This document shows, one piece after another, positions 1-9,293 of a DNA stretch of 64,000 nucleotides. A program made the translations under genes and the position numbers. The stretch is taken from the NCBI GenBank assembly GCA_965119215.1, contig CBCPKK010000005.1, positions 372,001-436,000 of the forward strand, in the 5' to 3' direction. This DNA is from Buttiauxella sp965119215 (lineage in GTDB: Bacteria > Pseudomonadota > Gammaproteobacteria > Enterobacterales > Enterobacteriaceae). Within the stretch, counting starts at the first letter, position 1; the number at the start of each line of letters is the position of its first letter. Below the pieces are notes generated by a model. That model had not been told where the DNA came from and did no database searches. It saw only the letters and a program-made list of their open reading frames with translations.

Positions 1-41
1 GGAGAAAACACCCTGTCGTTTGAAAGAAGAAAATAATAAAA

Positions 42-1481
42 CTATTTCAACGCGTTAAGTGCTGCTGCTACACCCGCGCCATACTCTGGATGCACCTGGT
101 TAAACAGGGCAATCTGGCGCTCCTGAATAAACTCTGGGACATCTTTCATATCACCGGCAATGCGGTTGAACATGCGTTGGTGCTCTTCAGCACTCAGCAG
201 GTTATACAGCGCGCGCGGCTGCGTGAAGTAATCAGTATCTTCACGATGGTTCCAGTGATCCGCCGCCCCTTCCAGGCTTAACGGTGGTTCGCTGAAATCA
301 GGCTGCTCCTGGAACACATTAAAGCTGTTTGGCTCATAAGTTGGGCCGTTACCGCTGTTGCCATCAATACGCATCGCACCATCACGATGGTAGTTATGGA
401 ACGGACATTTCGGTGCGTTAACCGGGATTTGATGATGGTTAACACCCAAACGGTAGCGGTGTGCGTCGCCGTAAGAGAACAGGCGGCCTTGCAGCATACG
501 GTCTGGAGAGAAACCAATGCCTGGCACAACGTTCGCTGGGGACATGGCCACTTGCTCAACATCGGCAAAGTAGTTGTCCGGGTTACGGTTCAGTTCCAGC
601 TCACCCACTTCAATCAGCGGATAATCACCGTGCGGCCAGACTTTGGTCAGGTCAAACGGGTTGTATGGTGTCTGTGAAGCTTCCGCTTCCGGCATGACTT
701 GCACGTAGAATTTCCAGCGTGGGAAATCGCCACCTTCAATGGAGTCAAACAAATCGCGCTGCGAGCTTTCACGGTCGTTGGCGATGATTGCCGCTGCTTC
801 ATCGTCCATCAGGTTGGCGATTTGCTGTTGTGTTTTCAGGTGGAATTTCACCCAGAAACGCTCGTTGTCGTTATTGATAAAGCTGAACGTGTGGCTACCA
901 AAACCGTGAATATGACGATAAGAACGTGGCAGGCCGCGGTCGCTAAAGTCGATGGTTAACTGGTGCAGAGATTCAGGAAGCTGTGAGAAGAAATCCCACT
1001 TGTAGGTGGCGTTACGCAGGTTGGTGCGCGGGTCGCGCTTCACAACGTGGTTTAAGTCAGGGAATTTTAATGGGTCGCGCAGATAAAACACTGGGGTGTT
1101 GTTGCCGACTAAATCCCAGTTGCCTTCTTCGGTATAAAACTTCATGGAGAAACCGCGAATATCACGCTCGGCATCTGCGGCACCGCGCTCGCCTGCAACG
1201 GTTGAGAAGCGCAGGAACATCTCGGTTTTCTTGCCAATCTCAGAGAAGATCTTTGCTCGGGTGAACTGCGTAATATCGTGTGTGACAGTAAACGTACCAA
1301 ATGCGCCGGAGCCCTTGGCGTGCATGCGACGCTCTGGGATAACTTCACGGTCAAAGTGGGCCAGTTTCTCTAAAAACCATACATCCTGTAATAGCATTGG
1401 GCCACGGGGGCCGGCGGTTGCAACATTGTTATTGTGGGCTACGGGAGCCCCGGATGCAGTCGTTAATCCTTTCTTGCTCAT
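42..1481 (-). CDS. katA: Catalase, small-subunit clade-3 haem type (KatA-like)
   Basis: Decomposes hydrogen peroxide to water and oxygen in the cytoplasm. The 479-residue length is that of small-subunit catalases. From the chosen start the distal catalytic His is residue 54 (in RRMHAKG), the active-site Asn is 127 (GNNTPVF) and the proximal haem-ligand Tyr is 337 (LFSYGDAHRYR); all three match the numbering I recall for Proteus KatA. I start at the second ATG (MSKKG): a GGAG motif lies six bases before it and overlaps the other in-frame ATG four codons upstream. The gene is divergent from yfaZ across about 260 bp. I could not place an OxyR site. E. coli K-12 has no catalase of this clade (it uses KatG and KatE). 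Confidence 0.95.
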   Translation of the reverse strand: MSKKGLTTASGAPVAHNNNVATAGPRGPMLLQDVWFLEKLAHFDREVIPERRMHAKGSGAFGTFTVTHDITQFTRAKIFSEIGKKTEMFLRFSTVAGERGAADAERDIRGFSMKFYTEEGNWDLVGNNTPVFYLRDPLKFPDLNHVVKRDPRTNLRNATYKWDFFSQLPESLHQLTIDFSDRGLPRSYRHIHGFGSHTFSFINNDNERFWVKFHLKTQQQIANLMDDEAAAIIANDRESSQRDLFDSIEGGDFPRWKFYVQVMPEAEASQTPYNPFDLTKVWPHGDYPLIEVGELELNRNPDNYFADVEQVAMSPANVVPGIGFSPDRMLQGRLFSYGDAHRYRLGVNHHQIPVNAPKCPFHNYHRDGAMRIDGNSGNGPTYEPNSFNVFQEQPDFSEPPLSLEGAADHWNHREDTDYFTQPRALYNLLSAEEHQRMFNRIAGDMKDVPEFIQERQIALFNQVHPEYGAGVAAALNALK

Positions 1482-1742
1482 TGTTGTCTCCATGTATCAA
1501 TGTGAGTAGCGGCCAAAAGCGGAACGAGGTGTTCTCTCTATTTATAGGGAAGTAATGGCCTTTGAGCAATTTGGCACTTTCTATCGCTGCCATACATTGA
1601 TCCTGTCACGAGATTGCCGGTTTTTTTCATTTTCTTACAAACGAATGATAAAAAGCATTTCTAATGCATTGATTGAATGAATAGTGGCTGTAGAATCGGC
1701 GTTTTTTCAGGGATCTCCCTTTTTCAGCTCAGGATTGAATGC

Positions 1743-2285
1743 ATGAACAAATTATTAATGGCGGGTGTTGCCGGTTTAGCCCTCGTTTCAGCATCAGCAA
1801 GCGCTATCAGTGTCAGCGGCGAAGCGGGTGAAAAATATACCAACATTGGTGTGGGTTTTGGTACCGAATCCACCGGTATTGCTATCAATGGCAACTATGC
1901 GCATAACGATGATGATGGCGATATCGTCGGTCTCGGCTTAGGTCTGAATATTCCATTGGGGCCGATGATGGCAACGGTTGGCGGACGTGGTGTTTATCTG
2001 AATCCGAACGACAGCAAAGAAGGTTATGCGGTTGCAGTAGGTGGCGGTCTGAGCTGGCCGATTTTTGAAAGCTTCACCGTGTTTGGTGATTATTATTACT
2101 CCCCGGATTCCCTGTCCAGCGGCGTGAAAGATTATCAAGAAGCTAGTGCTGGTGCGCGTTGGGCCATCATGCGCCCAATTAGCGTTGAAGCGGGTTACCG
2201 TTACATTGGCGTTGATGGTAAAGACGGCGATCGTAATAACACCATCGCTGACGGCCCATATGTGGGTGTGAGCGCGCGTTTCTAA
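1743..2285 (+). CDS. yfaZ: YfaZ family outer-membrane protein
   Basis: A 180-residue protein with a clear signal peptide (MNKLLMAGVAG through ASASA, cleavage near residue 22), followed by glycine-rich alternating segments typical of a small outer-membrane beta-barrel and ending in aromatic Phe (SARF). It matches my memory of the YfaZ family, whose function is not established. The frame is open 22 codons further upstream, but only the ATG at 1743 places the signal peptide at the N-terminus, and AGGA lies just before it. It is followed by a strong hairpin and then by yfaY, as in E. coli. Confidence 0.85.
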   Translation: MNKLLMAGVAGLALVSASASAISVSGEAGEKYTNIGVGFGTESTGIAINGNYAHNDDDGDIVGLGLGLNIPLGPMMATVGGRGVYLNPNDSKEGYAVAVGGGLSWPIFESFTVFGDYYYSPDSLSSGVKDYQEASAGARWAIMRPISVEAGYRYIGVDGKDGDRNNTIADGPYVGVSARF

Positions 2286-2292
2286 TATTTTC

Positions 2293-2325
2293 AGGCCGTA
2301 GCACTCGCTGCGGCCTCTCTGTTTT
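2293..2325 (+). terminator. Intrinsic terminator after yfaZ
   Basis: A 10-bp stem (2293-2302 with 2307-2316, one G-T wobble) closes a four-base loop and is followed by a T-rich stretch (CTCTGTTTT). It lies 8 bases after the yfaZ stop. Confidence 0.7.
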
Positions 2326-2391
2326 GCCCCCCAATCCATTTCCATTCCGTATAGGTTATAGTGAGCTGTTACCTTCCCGCGGAGTACAACG

Positions 2392-3588
2392 ATGATAAAA
2401 GTGGAAATGCTGTCTACCGGCGACGAAGTGCTGCATGGTCAAATTATTGACACCAACGCAGCCTGGCTTGCTGATTACTTTTTTAACCAGGGTTTACCAA
2501 TGTCGCGCCGTAACACGGTGGGCGACAGTCTTGAAGATTTAATCGCGGTGCTCAAAGAGCGCAGCGAACATGCCGATATCCTGATTGTGAACGGTGGCCT
2601 TGGGCCAACCAGCGACGATCTCAGTGCGCTTGCCGCCGCTAGTGCTGCAGGTGTTGAGCTGGTGATGCATCAGGAGTGGCTCGCAAACATGGAACGTTTC
2701 TTTGCAGAGCGCGGGCGTGAAATGGCTCCCAGCAATCGCAAACAAGCATTAATCCCCGCAACCAGCGAAATGGTCGATAACCCGGTAGGCACCGCGTGCG
2801 GATTTGCGCTGCAACTAAACCGCTGCCTGATGTTCTTCACGCCCGGCGTTCCTTCTGAATTTAAAGTGATGGTCGACCAACAAATCATGCCGCGTCTGCG
2901 TGAGCGCTTTGTGTTGCCAGAACCGCCTGTTTGCCTGCGCCTGACCACTTTCGGGCGCTCTGAAAGCGAGCTGGCACAAAGCCTGGAGCCACTGCCGTTG
3001 CCGGAAGGTGCGGTAATGGGTTACCGCTCATCAATGCCGATTATTGAACTGAAACTGACCGGGCCTGCCAGCCAGCGCAAAGCCATGGAAGTGGTATGGC
3101 CGCAAGTGCAGAATGTGGCGGGTGAGAGCGCGATTTTTGAGGGAACGGAAGGGTTGCCTGCGCAATTAGCCGAACGCCTGAGAGCGCAATCACTCAACAT
3201 TGCGGTCAGTGAGCAATTCACTGCCGGTTTGCTGTGTTTGCAACTTTCTAGCGCGCAAGCCCCGCTGGGCAATAGTGAAGTTCTCTCGTCACGCCCTGAA
3301 ACGCTGGAGCAGTTAACCGCGCGTGCGAAAAGCTTCGCGCAGCTTGCGGGGAGCACGTTAACGCTGGTGGTAGGCAGTCTGGAAGACGAACATCTTAATT
3401 TCGCCTTACACACGCCAACCGGCACTTACGGCCTGCAAGTGAAATTCAGTGTAACCCGCCATGCGCTGCGTACTCGCCAGGAAGTCTGCGCGATGATGGC
3501 ATTAAACATGCTGCGTCGCTGGCTCAACGGCTGGGATGTCGCAGCAGAACATGGCTGGATTAACGTTGTTGAATCTATAGAGATTTAA
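2392..3588 (+). CDS. yfaY: CinA-like protein YfaY
   Basis: 398 residues. The N-terminal MoCF-biosynthesis/CinA domain (residues about 1-170) has the expected STGDEVLHGQIIDTN start and the VNGGLGPTSDD motif. The C-terminal domain aligns with the PncC-type nicotinamide-nucleotide amidase domain, but the catalytic ESxTGG motif reads SEQFTAGLL. I therefore infer that the deamidase half is inactive; I recall E. coli YfaY also lacking this activity. GGAG stands seven bases before the ATG. The gene converges on glpC with only three bases between stop codons, leaving no room for a dedicated terminator. Confidence 0.85.
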   Translation: MIKVEMLSTGDEVLHGQIIDTNAAWLADYFFNQGLPMSRRNTVGDSLEDLIAVLKERSEHADILIVNGGLGPTSDDLSALAAASAAGVELVMHQEWLANMERFFAERGREMAPSNRKQALIPATSEMVDNPVGTACGFALQLNRCLMFFTPGVPSEFKVMVDQQIMPRLRERFVLPEPPVCLRLTTFGRSESELAQSLEPLPLPEGAVMGYRSSMPIIELKLTGPASQRKAMEVVWPQVQNVAGESAIFEGTEGLPAQLAERLRAQSLNIAVSEQFTAGLLCLQLSSAQAPLGNSEVLSSRPETLEQLTARAKSFAQLAGSTLTLVVGSLEDEHLNFALHTPTGTYGLQVKFSVTRHALRTRQEVCAMMALNMLRRWLNGWDVAAEHGWINVVESIEI

Positions 3589-3591
3589 GCA

Positions 3592-4791
3592 CTACGCGAG
3601 TGCCCGAGCCAAAAGTGTAATCGGGTGCTCGCATTTTTTACTGGTGGACATCTCAATCTGCCATTTGCACGTTTCGCAATCTGTCACGACCAAATCGACT
3701 CCACTTTCTTCTATTTGCTGGAATAGCGGTGCGCCGATACTTTGCGACGTCTGATAGTTTTCCTTTTTAAATCCATACGTTCCGGCAATTCCACAGCATT
3801 GGGATTCCAGCATAACCAGCTCGACGCCCGGCAAACGACGCAATAAATCAAGCGTATACAATGACCAGCCCATTTTCTCCATATGGCACGGCGTGTGGTA
3901 GGCAATACGCAGCGGCAACGCTTTCAGTTTTAATTCGCGTCCTTCTTCCAGCAGCTTCCAGATAAACCGTGTTGCCAGTTCGATATGGTCGCGCATCGGG
4001 CGGGTGTCGATATCCAGCACCTGCGGGTATTCATCGCGCAGCGTAAAAGTGCAGGTCGACGAGGTGGCGATAACCGGAAGATTACGTTCCAGCACAGCCT
4101 TGCGCAGGGAATCCGCATTAATATTCGCCTGCTTTTTGGCTTTATCGATAAAGCCGTTAGCAATCAATGGTACGCCGCAGCATTTTTCTCGTTCCAGCAA
4201 CTGCACTCCGATTCCCAAGGCGTTCATTACGCGCAGCAGATCTTTGCCAAGCTGTGGATGGTTGTAATTCACGTAGCAACCGTGGAAAAACGCTACTTGC
4301 TGCGCGAAGGTTTGCTGCTGGCTGGCCTGGTTTCGATACCAGCGGCGAAAAGTCCCGGCGGAATATTTGGGTAATTCACGATGGCTGTCGATGCCCAGGG
4401 TTTTATCGAGCAGTTTTCTCACCGGTTTTAGTGATGTAGCCGTATTCACCAGCGGTGCAAACGGCGTTGAAAGTGTTCCCATTAAATCGGTATGGCTGAG
4501 AATGGCATCTCTTAAATTGAAGGGTGATTTGCCATAGCGGGCTTTGGCGCGCTGAATAATATCGCCAATTTTCACATCAGACGGGCAGGCCACTTCGCAG
4601 CGTTTGCAGTTGGTGCAATATTTAAGGGCATCATCGTAAAGAGCGGCATCTTTCAAACGCAGGCGTTCGCCATCAGGACCGGATTGCTTCGGGCCAGGAT
4701 AATCGGGATTAACCCGGCTCACCGGGCAGACGGTGGTGCAAACGGTGCATTTAATGCAGTTTTCAAAACGAGTTTCATCGAGCAGATTCAT
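3592..4791 (-). CDS. glpC: Anaerobic glycerol-3-phosphate dehydrogenase subunit C
   Basis: 399-residue iron-sulfur subunit that links the GlpAB dehydrogenase to the membrane and passes electrons to menaquinone during anaerobic growth. Two ferredoxin-type cluster motifs are visible near the N-terminus (CIKCTVCTTVCP and CTNCKRCEVACP). Two CCG-type cysteine-rich domains follow (HGCYVNYNHP with CCGVPL; HTPCHMEKMG with CCGIAGTYG). It is last in the glpABC operon: its ATG overlaps the glpB stop by four bases (ATGA), indicating translational coupling. Confidence 0.96.
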   Translation of the reverse strand: MNLLDETRFENCIKCTVCTTVCPVSRVNPDYPGPKQSGPDGERLRLKDAALYDDALKYCTNCKRCEVACPSDVKIGDIIQRAKARYGKSPFNLRDAILSHTDLMGTLSTPFAPLVNTATSLKPVRKLLDKTLGIDSHRELPKYSAGTFRRWYRNQASQQQTFAQQVAFFHGCYVNYNHPQLGKDLLRVMNALGIGVQLLEREKCCGVPLIANGFIDKAKKQANINADSLRKAVLERNLPVIATSSTCTFTLRDEYPQVLDIDTRPMRDHIELATRFIWKLLEEGRELKLKALPLRIAYHTPCHMEKMGWSLYTLDLLRRLPGVELVMLESQCCGIAGTYGFKKENYQTSQSIGAPLFQQIEESGVDLVVTDCETCKWQIEMSTSKKCEHPITLLARALA

Positions 4792-6047
4792 ACGCCTGCC
4801 TCCTGAGAATCAAGAATTTGTTGTGCGACATATAATGCGCCGGTCATTGAAACGCCCGCGCCGCAGCCTTGCTGTAGCGGGTCAAATCCGGCGACAACAG
4901 AACCAATGGCGTAAAGATTTTCGATGCGCTGCCCGGCGAGTGTTGGGTGAAAATACTCATCAACGGCGACGCCCGCCTGCAAGTACGGTTGAGGGCTGAA
5001 AAAGTCCTCTTTACACCACTCTTCACGCAACAATGGAGCGCGAATATCGAGACCAAAAATAGGCTCTCGTATCCCGTTAAATTTTGCTTCCAGACCGTTA
5101 CTGAAAAAGCTGCCGCTGGCGAGGATATAGTTCCTGGCACGCAGCGGAACTTCTACGTGATTGCGCGTGAAAATAGCGCTGACATGGTTCTGGTTCATTT
5201 CAGTGCTCAGCACCGCATCGCCAGGCATGATTATGCCGTTGAGTTGCTGGAAGTGGCGGTGTAATTGATGGAACATCCTCATCCCAAGCACTGACGGCGG
5301 CAGCGTGGGTAACAGATGAAGCGGGCACGGTAATTCGCGGCTTATTGTCTGCCAGGCTTTCTCATCATTGCTGCCCAGACAAGCCGGAAGGAACAGGGCA
5401 TCAGTCTCACTTGCTAGCGCTTTAAGTTCTTCAATCAGCAGCAACTGCTGCTCAGGCATATCCAGTAAGCGGGCGATGTTGGCGGCGCGAAATTCGCTGG
5501 GGTTATTACGCAGCGTGTCTAATGCAGGGAGCGTGAGTTCGGCGGTTTGTACCGCAATATTGTTTTCTGCAAGCGTTCCGGCAACCAGTTCGGGCTGAAA
5601 ATCGAGAAAACCTACAATGCCTACCACCGTTATGCGCTTCCAGGGAAGCGGGGCGGTGGGGATTTCCTGCGGGCTGAGCCATGTTGCGCGTTGCGTACCC
5701 AGCGGCGTAATACGCTGATGATTTTGCTGGTAGCTCCCCTGTAGCGTGATATTGCAGCGGGCAAGCAGCGCTTCGCTTTCAACTGCGAAACGGCGGACGT
5801 TATCTGCACCCATCAAGCTGTAAGGGTGTTCCGGCGCCTGCTGTTTCAATGCTTCCAGCGCCTGCAAAGGGAAGTCTACCGGGCTGCCGTCTGGCAATTC
5901 GGCCAGCAAATCCAGTGAACCGGACGAAAAATGCAGTGCGCTTTGCCCACGGCTGATGATGGCACAACGCTGACCCGCTTCCGCCAGGCGGATGCCACAC
6001 ACTAATCCGGCTAAACCGCCGCCAATAATCAGGTTGTCGAATTTCAT
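4788..6047 (-). CDS. glpB: Anaerobic glycerol-3-phosphate dehydrogenase subunit B
   Basis: 419 residues, the same length as E. coli GlpB. It carries an FAD-binding dinucleotide fold at the N-terminus (IIGGGLAGLVCG, residues about 7-18) and a C-terminal GSVVAGFDPLQQGCGAGV segment. It is the flavoprotein subunit that binds GlpA and GlpC in the GlpABC complex, which oxidises sn-glycerol-3-phosphate to dihydroxyacetone phosphate. The start MKFDNLI overlaps the glpA stop by four bases (ATGA); an in-frame extension of nine codons lies inside glpA and is not used. Confidence 0.96.
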   Translation of the reverse strand: MKFDNLIIGGGLAGLVCGIRLAEAGQRCAIISRGQSALHFSSGSLDLLAELPDGSPVDFPLQALEALKQQAPEHPYSLMGADNVRRFAVESEALLARCNITLQGSYQQNHQRITPLGTQRATWLSPQEIPTAPLPWKRITVVGIVGFLDFQPELVAGTLAENNIAVQTAELTLPALDTLRNNPSEFRAANIARLLDMPEQQLLLIEELKALASETDALFLPACLGSNDEKAWQTISRELPCPLHLLPTLPPSVLGMRMFHQLHRHFQQLNGIIMPGDAVLSTEMNQNHVSAIFTRNHVEVPLRARNYILASGSFFSNGLEAKFNGIREPIFGLDIRAPLLREEWCKEDFFSPQPYLQAGVAVDEYFHPTLAGQRIENLYAIGSVVAGFDPLQQGCGAGVSMTGALYVAQQILDSQEAGV

Positions 6048-7663
6048 TGAGGTGTTCCTTTTTTTAATCCACACAATCCCTGATAAACCCAGGCGGTAAA
6101 TTCGCTTTCCCGCAGCGCATCATCCCAGGCAATGGGGCGAATCCCTTTCCAACGTTCGTTGAGGAAAATAGAAAGCTCGTCGAGCGATTGAGCTGACGAC
6201 GAGGTGCCAAACCGCTGTAATAATCCGGCGGCGCGGCAGGCACAAAGTTCGCCCTGACAAGTGCCCATGCCGACACGAGTGCGGCGGCGTAAATCGCCAA
6301 GATTGCTGACGGCAAGACTGTTGGCCGCGTAGCGAACTTCACCGGCGGTGACGGCTTCGCACTCGCAAACCAGGCTATTGCTTAGACGGTCGCCAGCCAG
6401 AAGTTGCCCGGCGCGGTCGCCATGTCGCCAGACCGCAGAACGCCTGATTGTTAGCGGCAGTGAGATAACTTTACTCAGTGTTTCTTCTTGCGAGCTGCCA
6501 GAGCCTGGAAGTGGGGACGTGGCGGTGGTGCAGGGTTGTGTGTTGCCGAGCTTTTCACATACGGCATTGGTCGCCCATTCAGCCATCAGGCGATAAGTCA
6601 TCAGTTTGCCGCCGGTGATGGTGATAAAACCGTCCATTCCGTCACGCTGTGCGTGATCCAGCAGTACGATCCCCCGGCTGGCATTTCTTCCTGTCGGGTC
6701 GTTGTCGCTTGCCACTAGTGGGCGAACTCCAGCATACGCACGCAGAATGCGAGTTGCAGCGAGTTTTGGGGCCAGCTTCGCCCCTTCACGAATCAGAATA
6801 TCGACTTCCTGCGGCGTGACTCGCATATTGTCGATTTGGTCGTATTCGATTGGCGTTGAGGTGGTGCCAATCAGTGAAATGGTATCGCCGGGCACTAAAA
6901 TATCCGCATCAGCAGGTTTGCGGCAGCGGTTAATCACCATGTTATTGATGCGGTGGCCGAGGATCAGTAACGAGCCTTTGGCGGGGAGCATACGAACGCG
7001 CAGATCGGCATATTCTGCAATGTGTTGCCCCCAGATCCCGGCTGCATTCACCACCATGTTGGCGTACAAATCGTGATGTTGCCGGGTTTTGTGGTTGTAG
7101 ACCCGAACACCGGTTACCCGTGAGCCGTTGCGGATAAGCCCGGTGACTTCCTGGCCGGTGAGAATTTCTGCGCCATGTTCTCTGGCATCGAGCATATTGG
7201 CGGCGGTAAGCCGGAAAGGGTCAACAGTGCCATCCGGTACACGAACAGCGCCGATAAGTTCAGGGTTGGCTGCGGGTTCCAGACGCAAGGCTTCTTTGGG
7301 GGAAAGTATCTGCGCGTCGATTCCAGCGTTCTGGCAAGAGGTGATAAACGTGCTTTGTACTGATAAATCGTCTTCAGGAAGCGTGATAAACAAGCCGTCA
7401 GTTCGTTCAATACAATGGCGAGCAATGCGTTTCAGAATGCGGTTTTCTTCAATACATTCCCTGGCAGATTCACCATCTGTCATGGCGTATCGCGCGCCGC
7501 TGTGGAGTAACCCATGATTGCGGCCTGTCGCCCCGGTGGCAATATCATGCCTTTCCAGCAACAGGGTTTTTAATCCGCGCCGTGCGCAGTCTCTGGCAAT
7601 ACCTGCGCCCGTCGCGCCGCCACCGATAATAATGACATCCGTTTCTTTGCTTCCCGCCGTCAT
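6044..7663 (-). CDS. glpA: Anaerobic glycerol-3-phosphate dehydrogenase subunit A
   Basis: 539-residue catalytic subunit. The N-terminal FAD motif is VIIIGGGATGAGIARD (residues about 8-23), followed by GRNHGLLHSGARY, the DAO-family substrate region. The C-terminal BFD-like [2Fe-2S] domain shows CECEAVTAGE, then a GTCQGELCACR cysteine group. The start at MTAGSKETD is set by AGGAGA about seven bases upstream; a further in-frame ATG 14 codons upstream has no such site. First gene of glpABC, divergent from glpT through a shared regulatory region. Confidence 0.97.
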   Translation of the reverse strand: MTAGSKETDVIIIGGGATGAGIARDCARRGLKTLLLERHDIATGATGRNHGLLHSGARYAMTDGESARECIEENRILKRIARHCIERTDGLFITLPEDDLSVQSTFITSCQNAGIDAQILSPKEALRLEPAANPELIGAVRVPDGTVDPFRLTAANMLDAREHGAEILTGQEVTGLIRNGSRVTGVRVYNHKTRQHHDLYANMVVNAAGIWGQHIAEYADLRVRMLPAKGSLLILGHRINNMVINRCRKPADADILVPGDTISLIGTTSTPIEYDQIDNMRVTPQEVDILIREGAKLAPKLAATRILRAYAGVRPLVASDNDPTGRNASRGIVLLDHAQRDGMDGFITITGGKLMTYRLMAEWATNAVCEKLGNTQPCTTATSPLPGSGSSQEETLSKVISLPLTIRRSAVWRHGDRAGQLLAGDRLSNSLVCECEAVTAGEVRYAANSLAVSNLGDLRRRTRVGMGTCQGELCACRAAGLLQRFGTSSSAQSLDELSIFLNERWKGIRPIAWDDALRESEFTAWVYQGLCGLKKGTPQ

Positions 7664-7903
7664 GCTCTTCTCCTGGAAAGATCCGCTTGAGCACCATTCA
7701 GCCACAGATAGCTTTTAAAATGTTTGATATCGAGCAAATTCGAGCATAAATCGAAAGTAAAGTGTGATGGCATGCACTATTTCGACAATTTGTAATAAAA
7801 ATGTAATATGTTGCGGGGTATTTCACACAAAATAAACACGATAATCCTTAACATGCGCTCGCAAAAGAACATTGCCTGATAAAAACCTGCCACGGAGGCA
7901 TTT
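7664..7903. promoter_or_regulatory. Shared glpT / glpABC control region
   Basis: 240 bp between divergent genes. A near-palindrome TGTTTGATATCGAGCA at about 7721-7736 resembles GlpR operators, and another TCGA-rich segment (TTCGAGCATAAATCG) follows immediately. Two weaker CRP-like sites are seen: TGTGA-N6-GCACT at 7763-7778 and TGCGG-N6-TCACA at 7812-7827. The family expectation is repression by GlpR and activation by CRP, with FNR acting on the glpA side; the site assignments are by eye. Confidence 0.55.
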
Positions 7904-9250
7904 ATGCTGAGCATTTTCAAACCCACCGCACACCAGCCACGGCTGAAGAGCGAGCACATCGACCCGACTTATCGGCGCTTGCGCTGGCAAATCTTTATGG
8001 GGATTTTCTTCGGTTACGCGGCCTATTATCTGGTGCGTAAAAACTTCACGCTGGCGATGCCCTATCTGGTGGAGCAGGGCTTCTCACGCGGAGACCTGGG
8101 CTTTGCGCTTTCAGGAATATCCATCGCCTACGGTTTCTCAAAATTCATAATGGGGTCAGTTTCTGACCGTTCTAATCCACGCGTTTTCTTACCCGCTGGT
8201 TTGATTCTGGCGGCGTTAGTCATGCTGTTTATGGGATTTGTTCCGTGGGCGACATCGAGCATTGCAGTGATGTTTGTGCTGCTGTTCTTGTGTGGCTGGT
8301 TCCAGGGGATGGGTTGGCCGCCGTGTGGCCGCACCATGGTGCACTGGTGGTCGCAGAAAGAGCGTGGCGGAATTGTTTCCATCTGGAACTGCGCGCATAA
8401 CGTCGGTGGTGGCCTTCCGCCATTGCTGTTCCTGTTGGGGATGGCGTGGTTTAACGACTGGCATGCCGCTTTGTATATGCCTGCGTTTGCGGCGATTTTT
8501 GTGGCGTTGGTTGCTTTTGCTTTGATGCGTGATACACCGCAGTCTTGCGGATTGCCGTCAATTGAAGAATACAAAAACGATTATCCTGACGACTACAGCG
8601 AAAACGCAGAAGAAGAACTGACAGCGAAACAAATCTTCATGCAGTACGTTTTCCCTAACCGCCTGCTGTGGTACATCGCCATTGCTAACGTTTTCGTTTA
8701 TTTACTGCGTTACGGCATCCTTGACTGGTCGCCAACCTATCTGAAAGAAGTGAAACATTTCACGCTCGATAAATCCTCCTGGGCCTACTTCCTCTATGAA
8801 TACGCAGGTATTCCTGGAACGCTGCTTTGTGGCTGGATGTCGGACAAAGTCTTCCGGGGGAACCGTGGTGCGACCGGCGTGTTCTTTATGATTCTGGTGA
8901 CGATTGCGACGGTGGTTTATTGGTTAAACCCACCAGGTAACCCAGGCGTTGATATGGCGTGCATGATAGTCATCGGCTTCCTGATTTATGGACCAGTAAT
9001 GTTGATTGGCCTGCATGCGCTGGAACTGGCACCGAAAAAGGCTGCGGGAACCGCCGCAGGATTCACCGGACTCTTCGGCTATCTTGGCGGCTCGGTCGCG
9101 GCGAGCGCAATTGTCGGTTACACCGTTGATTTCTTCGGTTGGGACGGCGGCTTTATGGTGATGATCGGCGGCAGCGTGCTGGCGGTTGTTCTGTTGCTGG
9201 TGGTGATGGTGGGTGAGAACAAACATCATCAACAAATGAAAGCCAAATAG
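7904..9250 (+). CDS. glpT: Glycerol-3-phosphate:phosphate antiporter GlpT
   Basis: 448-residue major-facilitator transporter of the organophosphate:phosphate antiporter family, in the inner membrane. The two substrate-binding arginines fall at the E. coli positions, Arg45 (YLVRKNF) and Arg269 (YLLRYGILDW), and about 12 hydrophobic segments are visible. It imports glycerol-3-phosphate in exchange for phosphate and is known in relatives as the entry route of fosfomycin. It is divergent from glpABC. In E. coli glpQ follows glpT in an operon; here glpT is followed directly by a hairpin and an unrelated gene on the other strand, so glpQ is missing at this site. Confidence 0.97.
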   Translation: MLSIFKPTAHQPRLKSEHIDPTYRRLRWQIFMGIFFGYAAYYLVRKNFTLAMPYLVEQGFSRGDLGFALSGISIAYGFSKFIMGSVSDRSNPRVFLPAGLILAALVMLFMGFVPWATSSIAVMFVLLFLCGWFQGMGWPPCGRTMVHWWSQKERGGIVSIWNCAHNVGGGLPPLLFLLGMAWFNDWHAALYMPAFAAIFVALVAFALMRDTPQSCGLPSIEEYKNDYPDDYSENAEEELTAKQIFMQYVFPNRLLWYIAIANVFVYLLRYGILDWSPTYLKEVKHFTLDKSSWAYFLYEYAGIPGTLLCGWMSDKVFRGNRGATGVFFMILVTIATVVYWLNPPGNPGVDMACMIVIGFLIYGPVMLIGLHALELAPKKAAGTAAGFTGLFGYLGGSVAASAIVGYTVDFFGWDGGFMVMIGGSVLAVVLLLVVMVGENKHHQQMKAK

Positions 9251-9259
9251 CACTCGTAA

Positions 9260-9293
9260 CCCTGAATACCCGTTTCTGGGCGGGTATTCAGGG
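9260..9293. terminator. Long hairpin between glpT and the gene on the other strand
   Basis: A perfect 13-bp stem (9260-9272 with 9281-9293) and an eight-base loop, starting 9 bases after the glpT stop. It has no U-tract on either strand, so it may act as a bidirectional or 3'-stabilising structure. The stop codon of the minus-strand gene lies inside the right arm. Confidence 0.5.

Noticed and set aside
1494..1742. OxyR site between katA and yfaZ
   Set aside because: I could not align four correctly spaced ATAG-type half elements.
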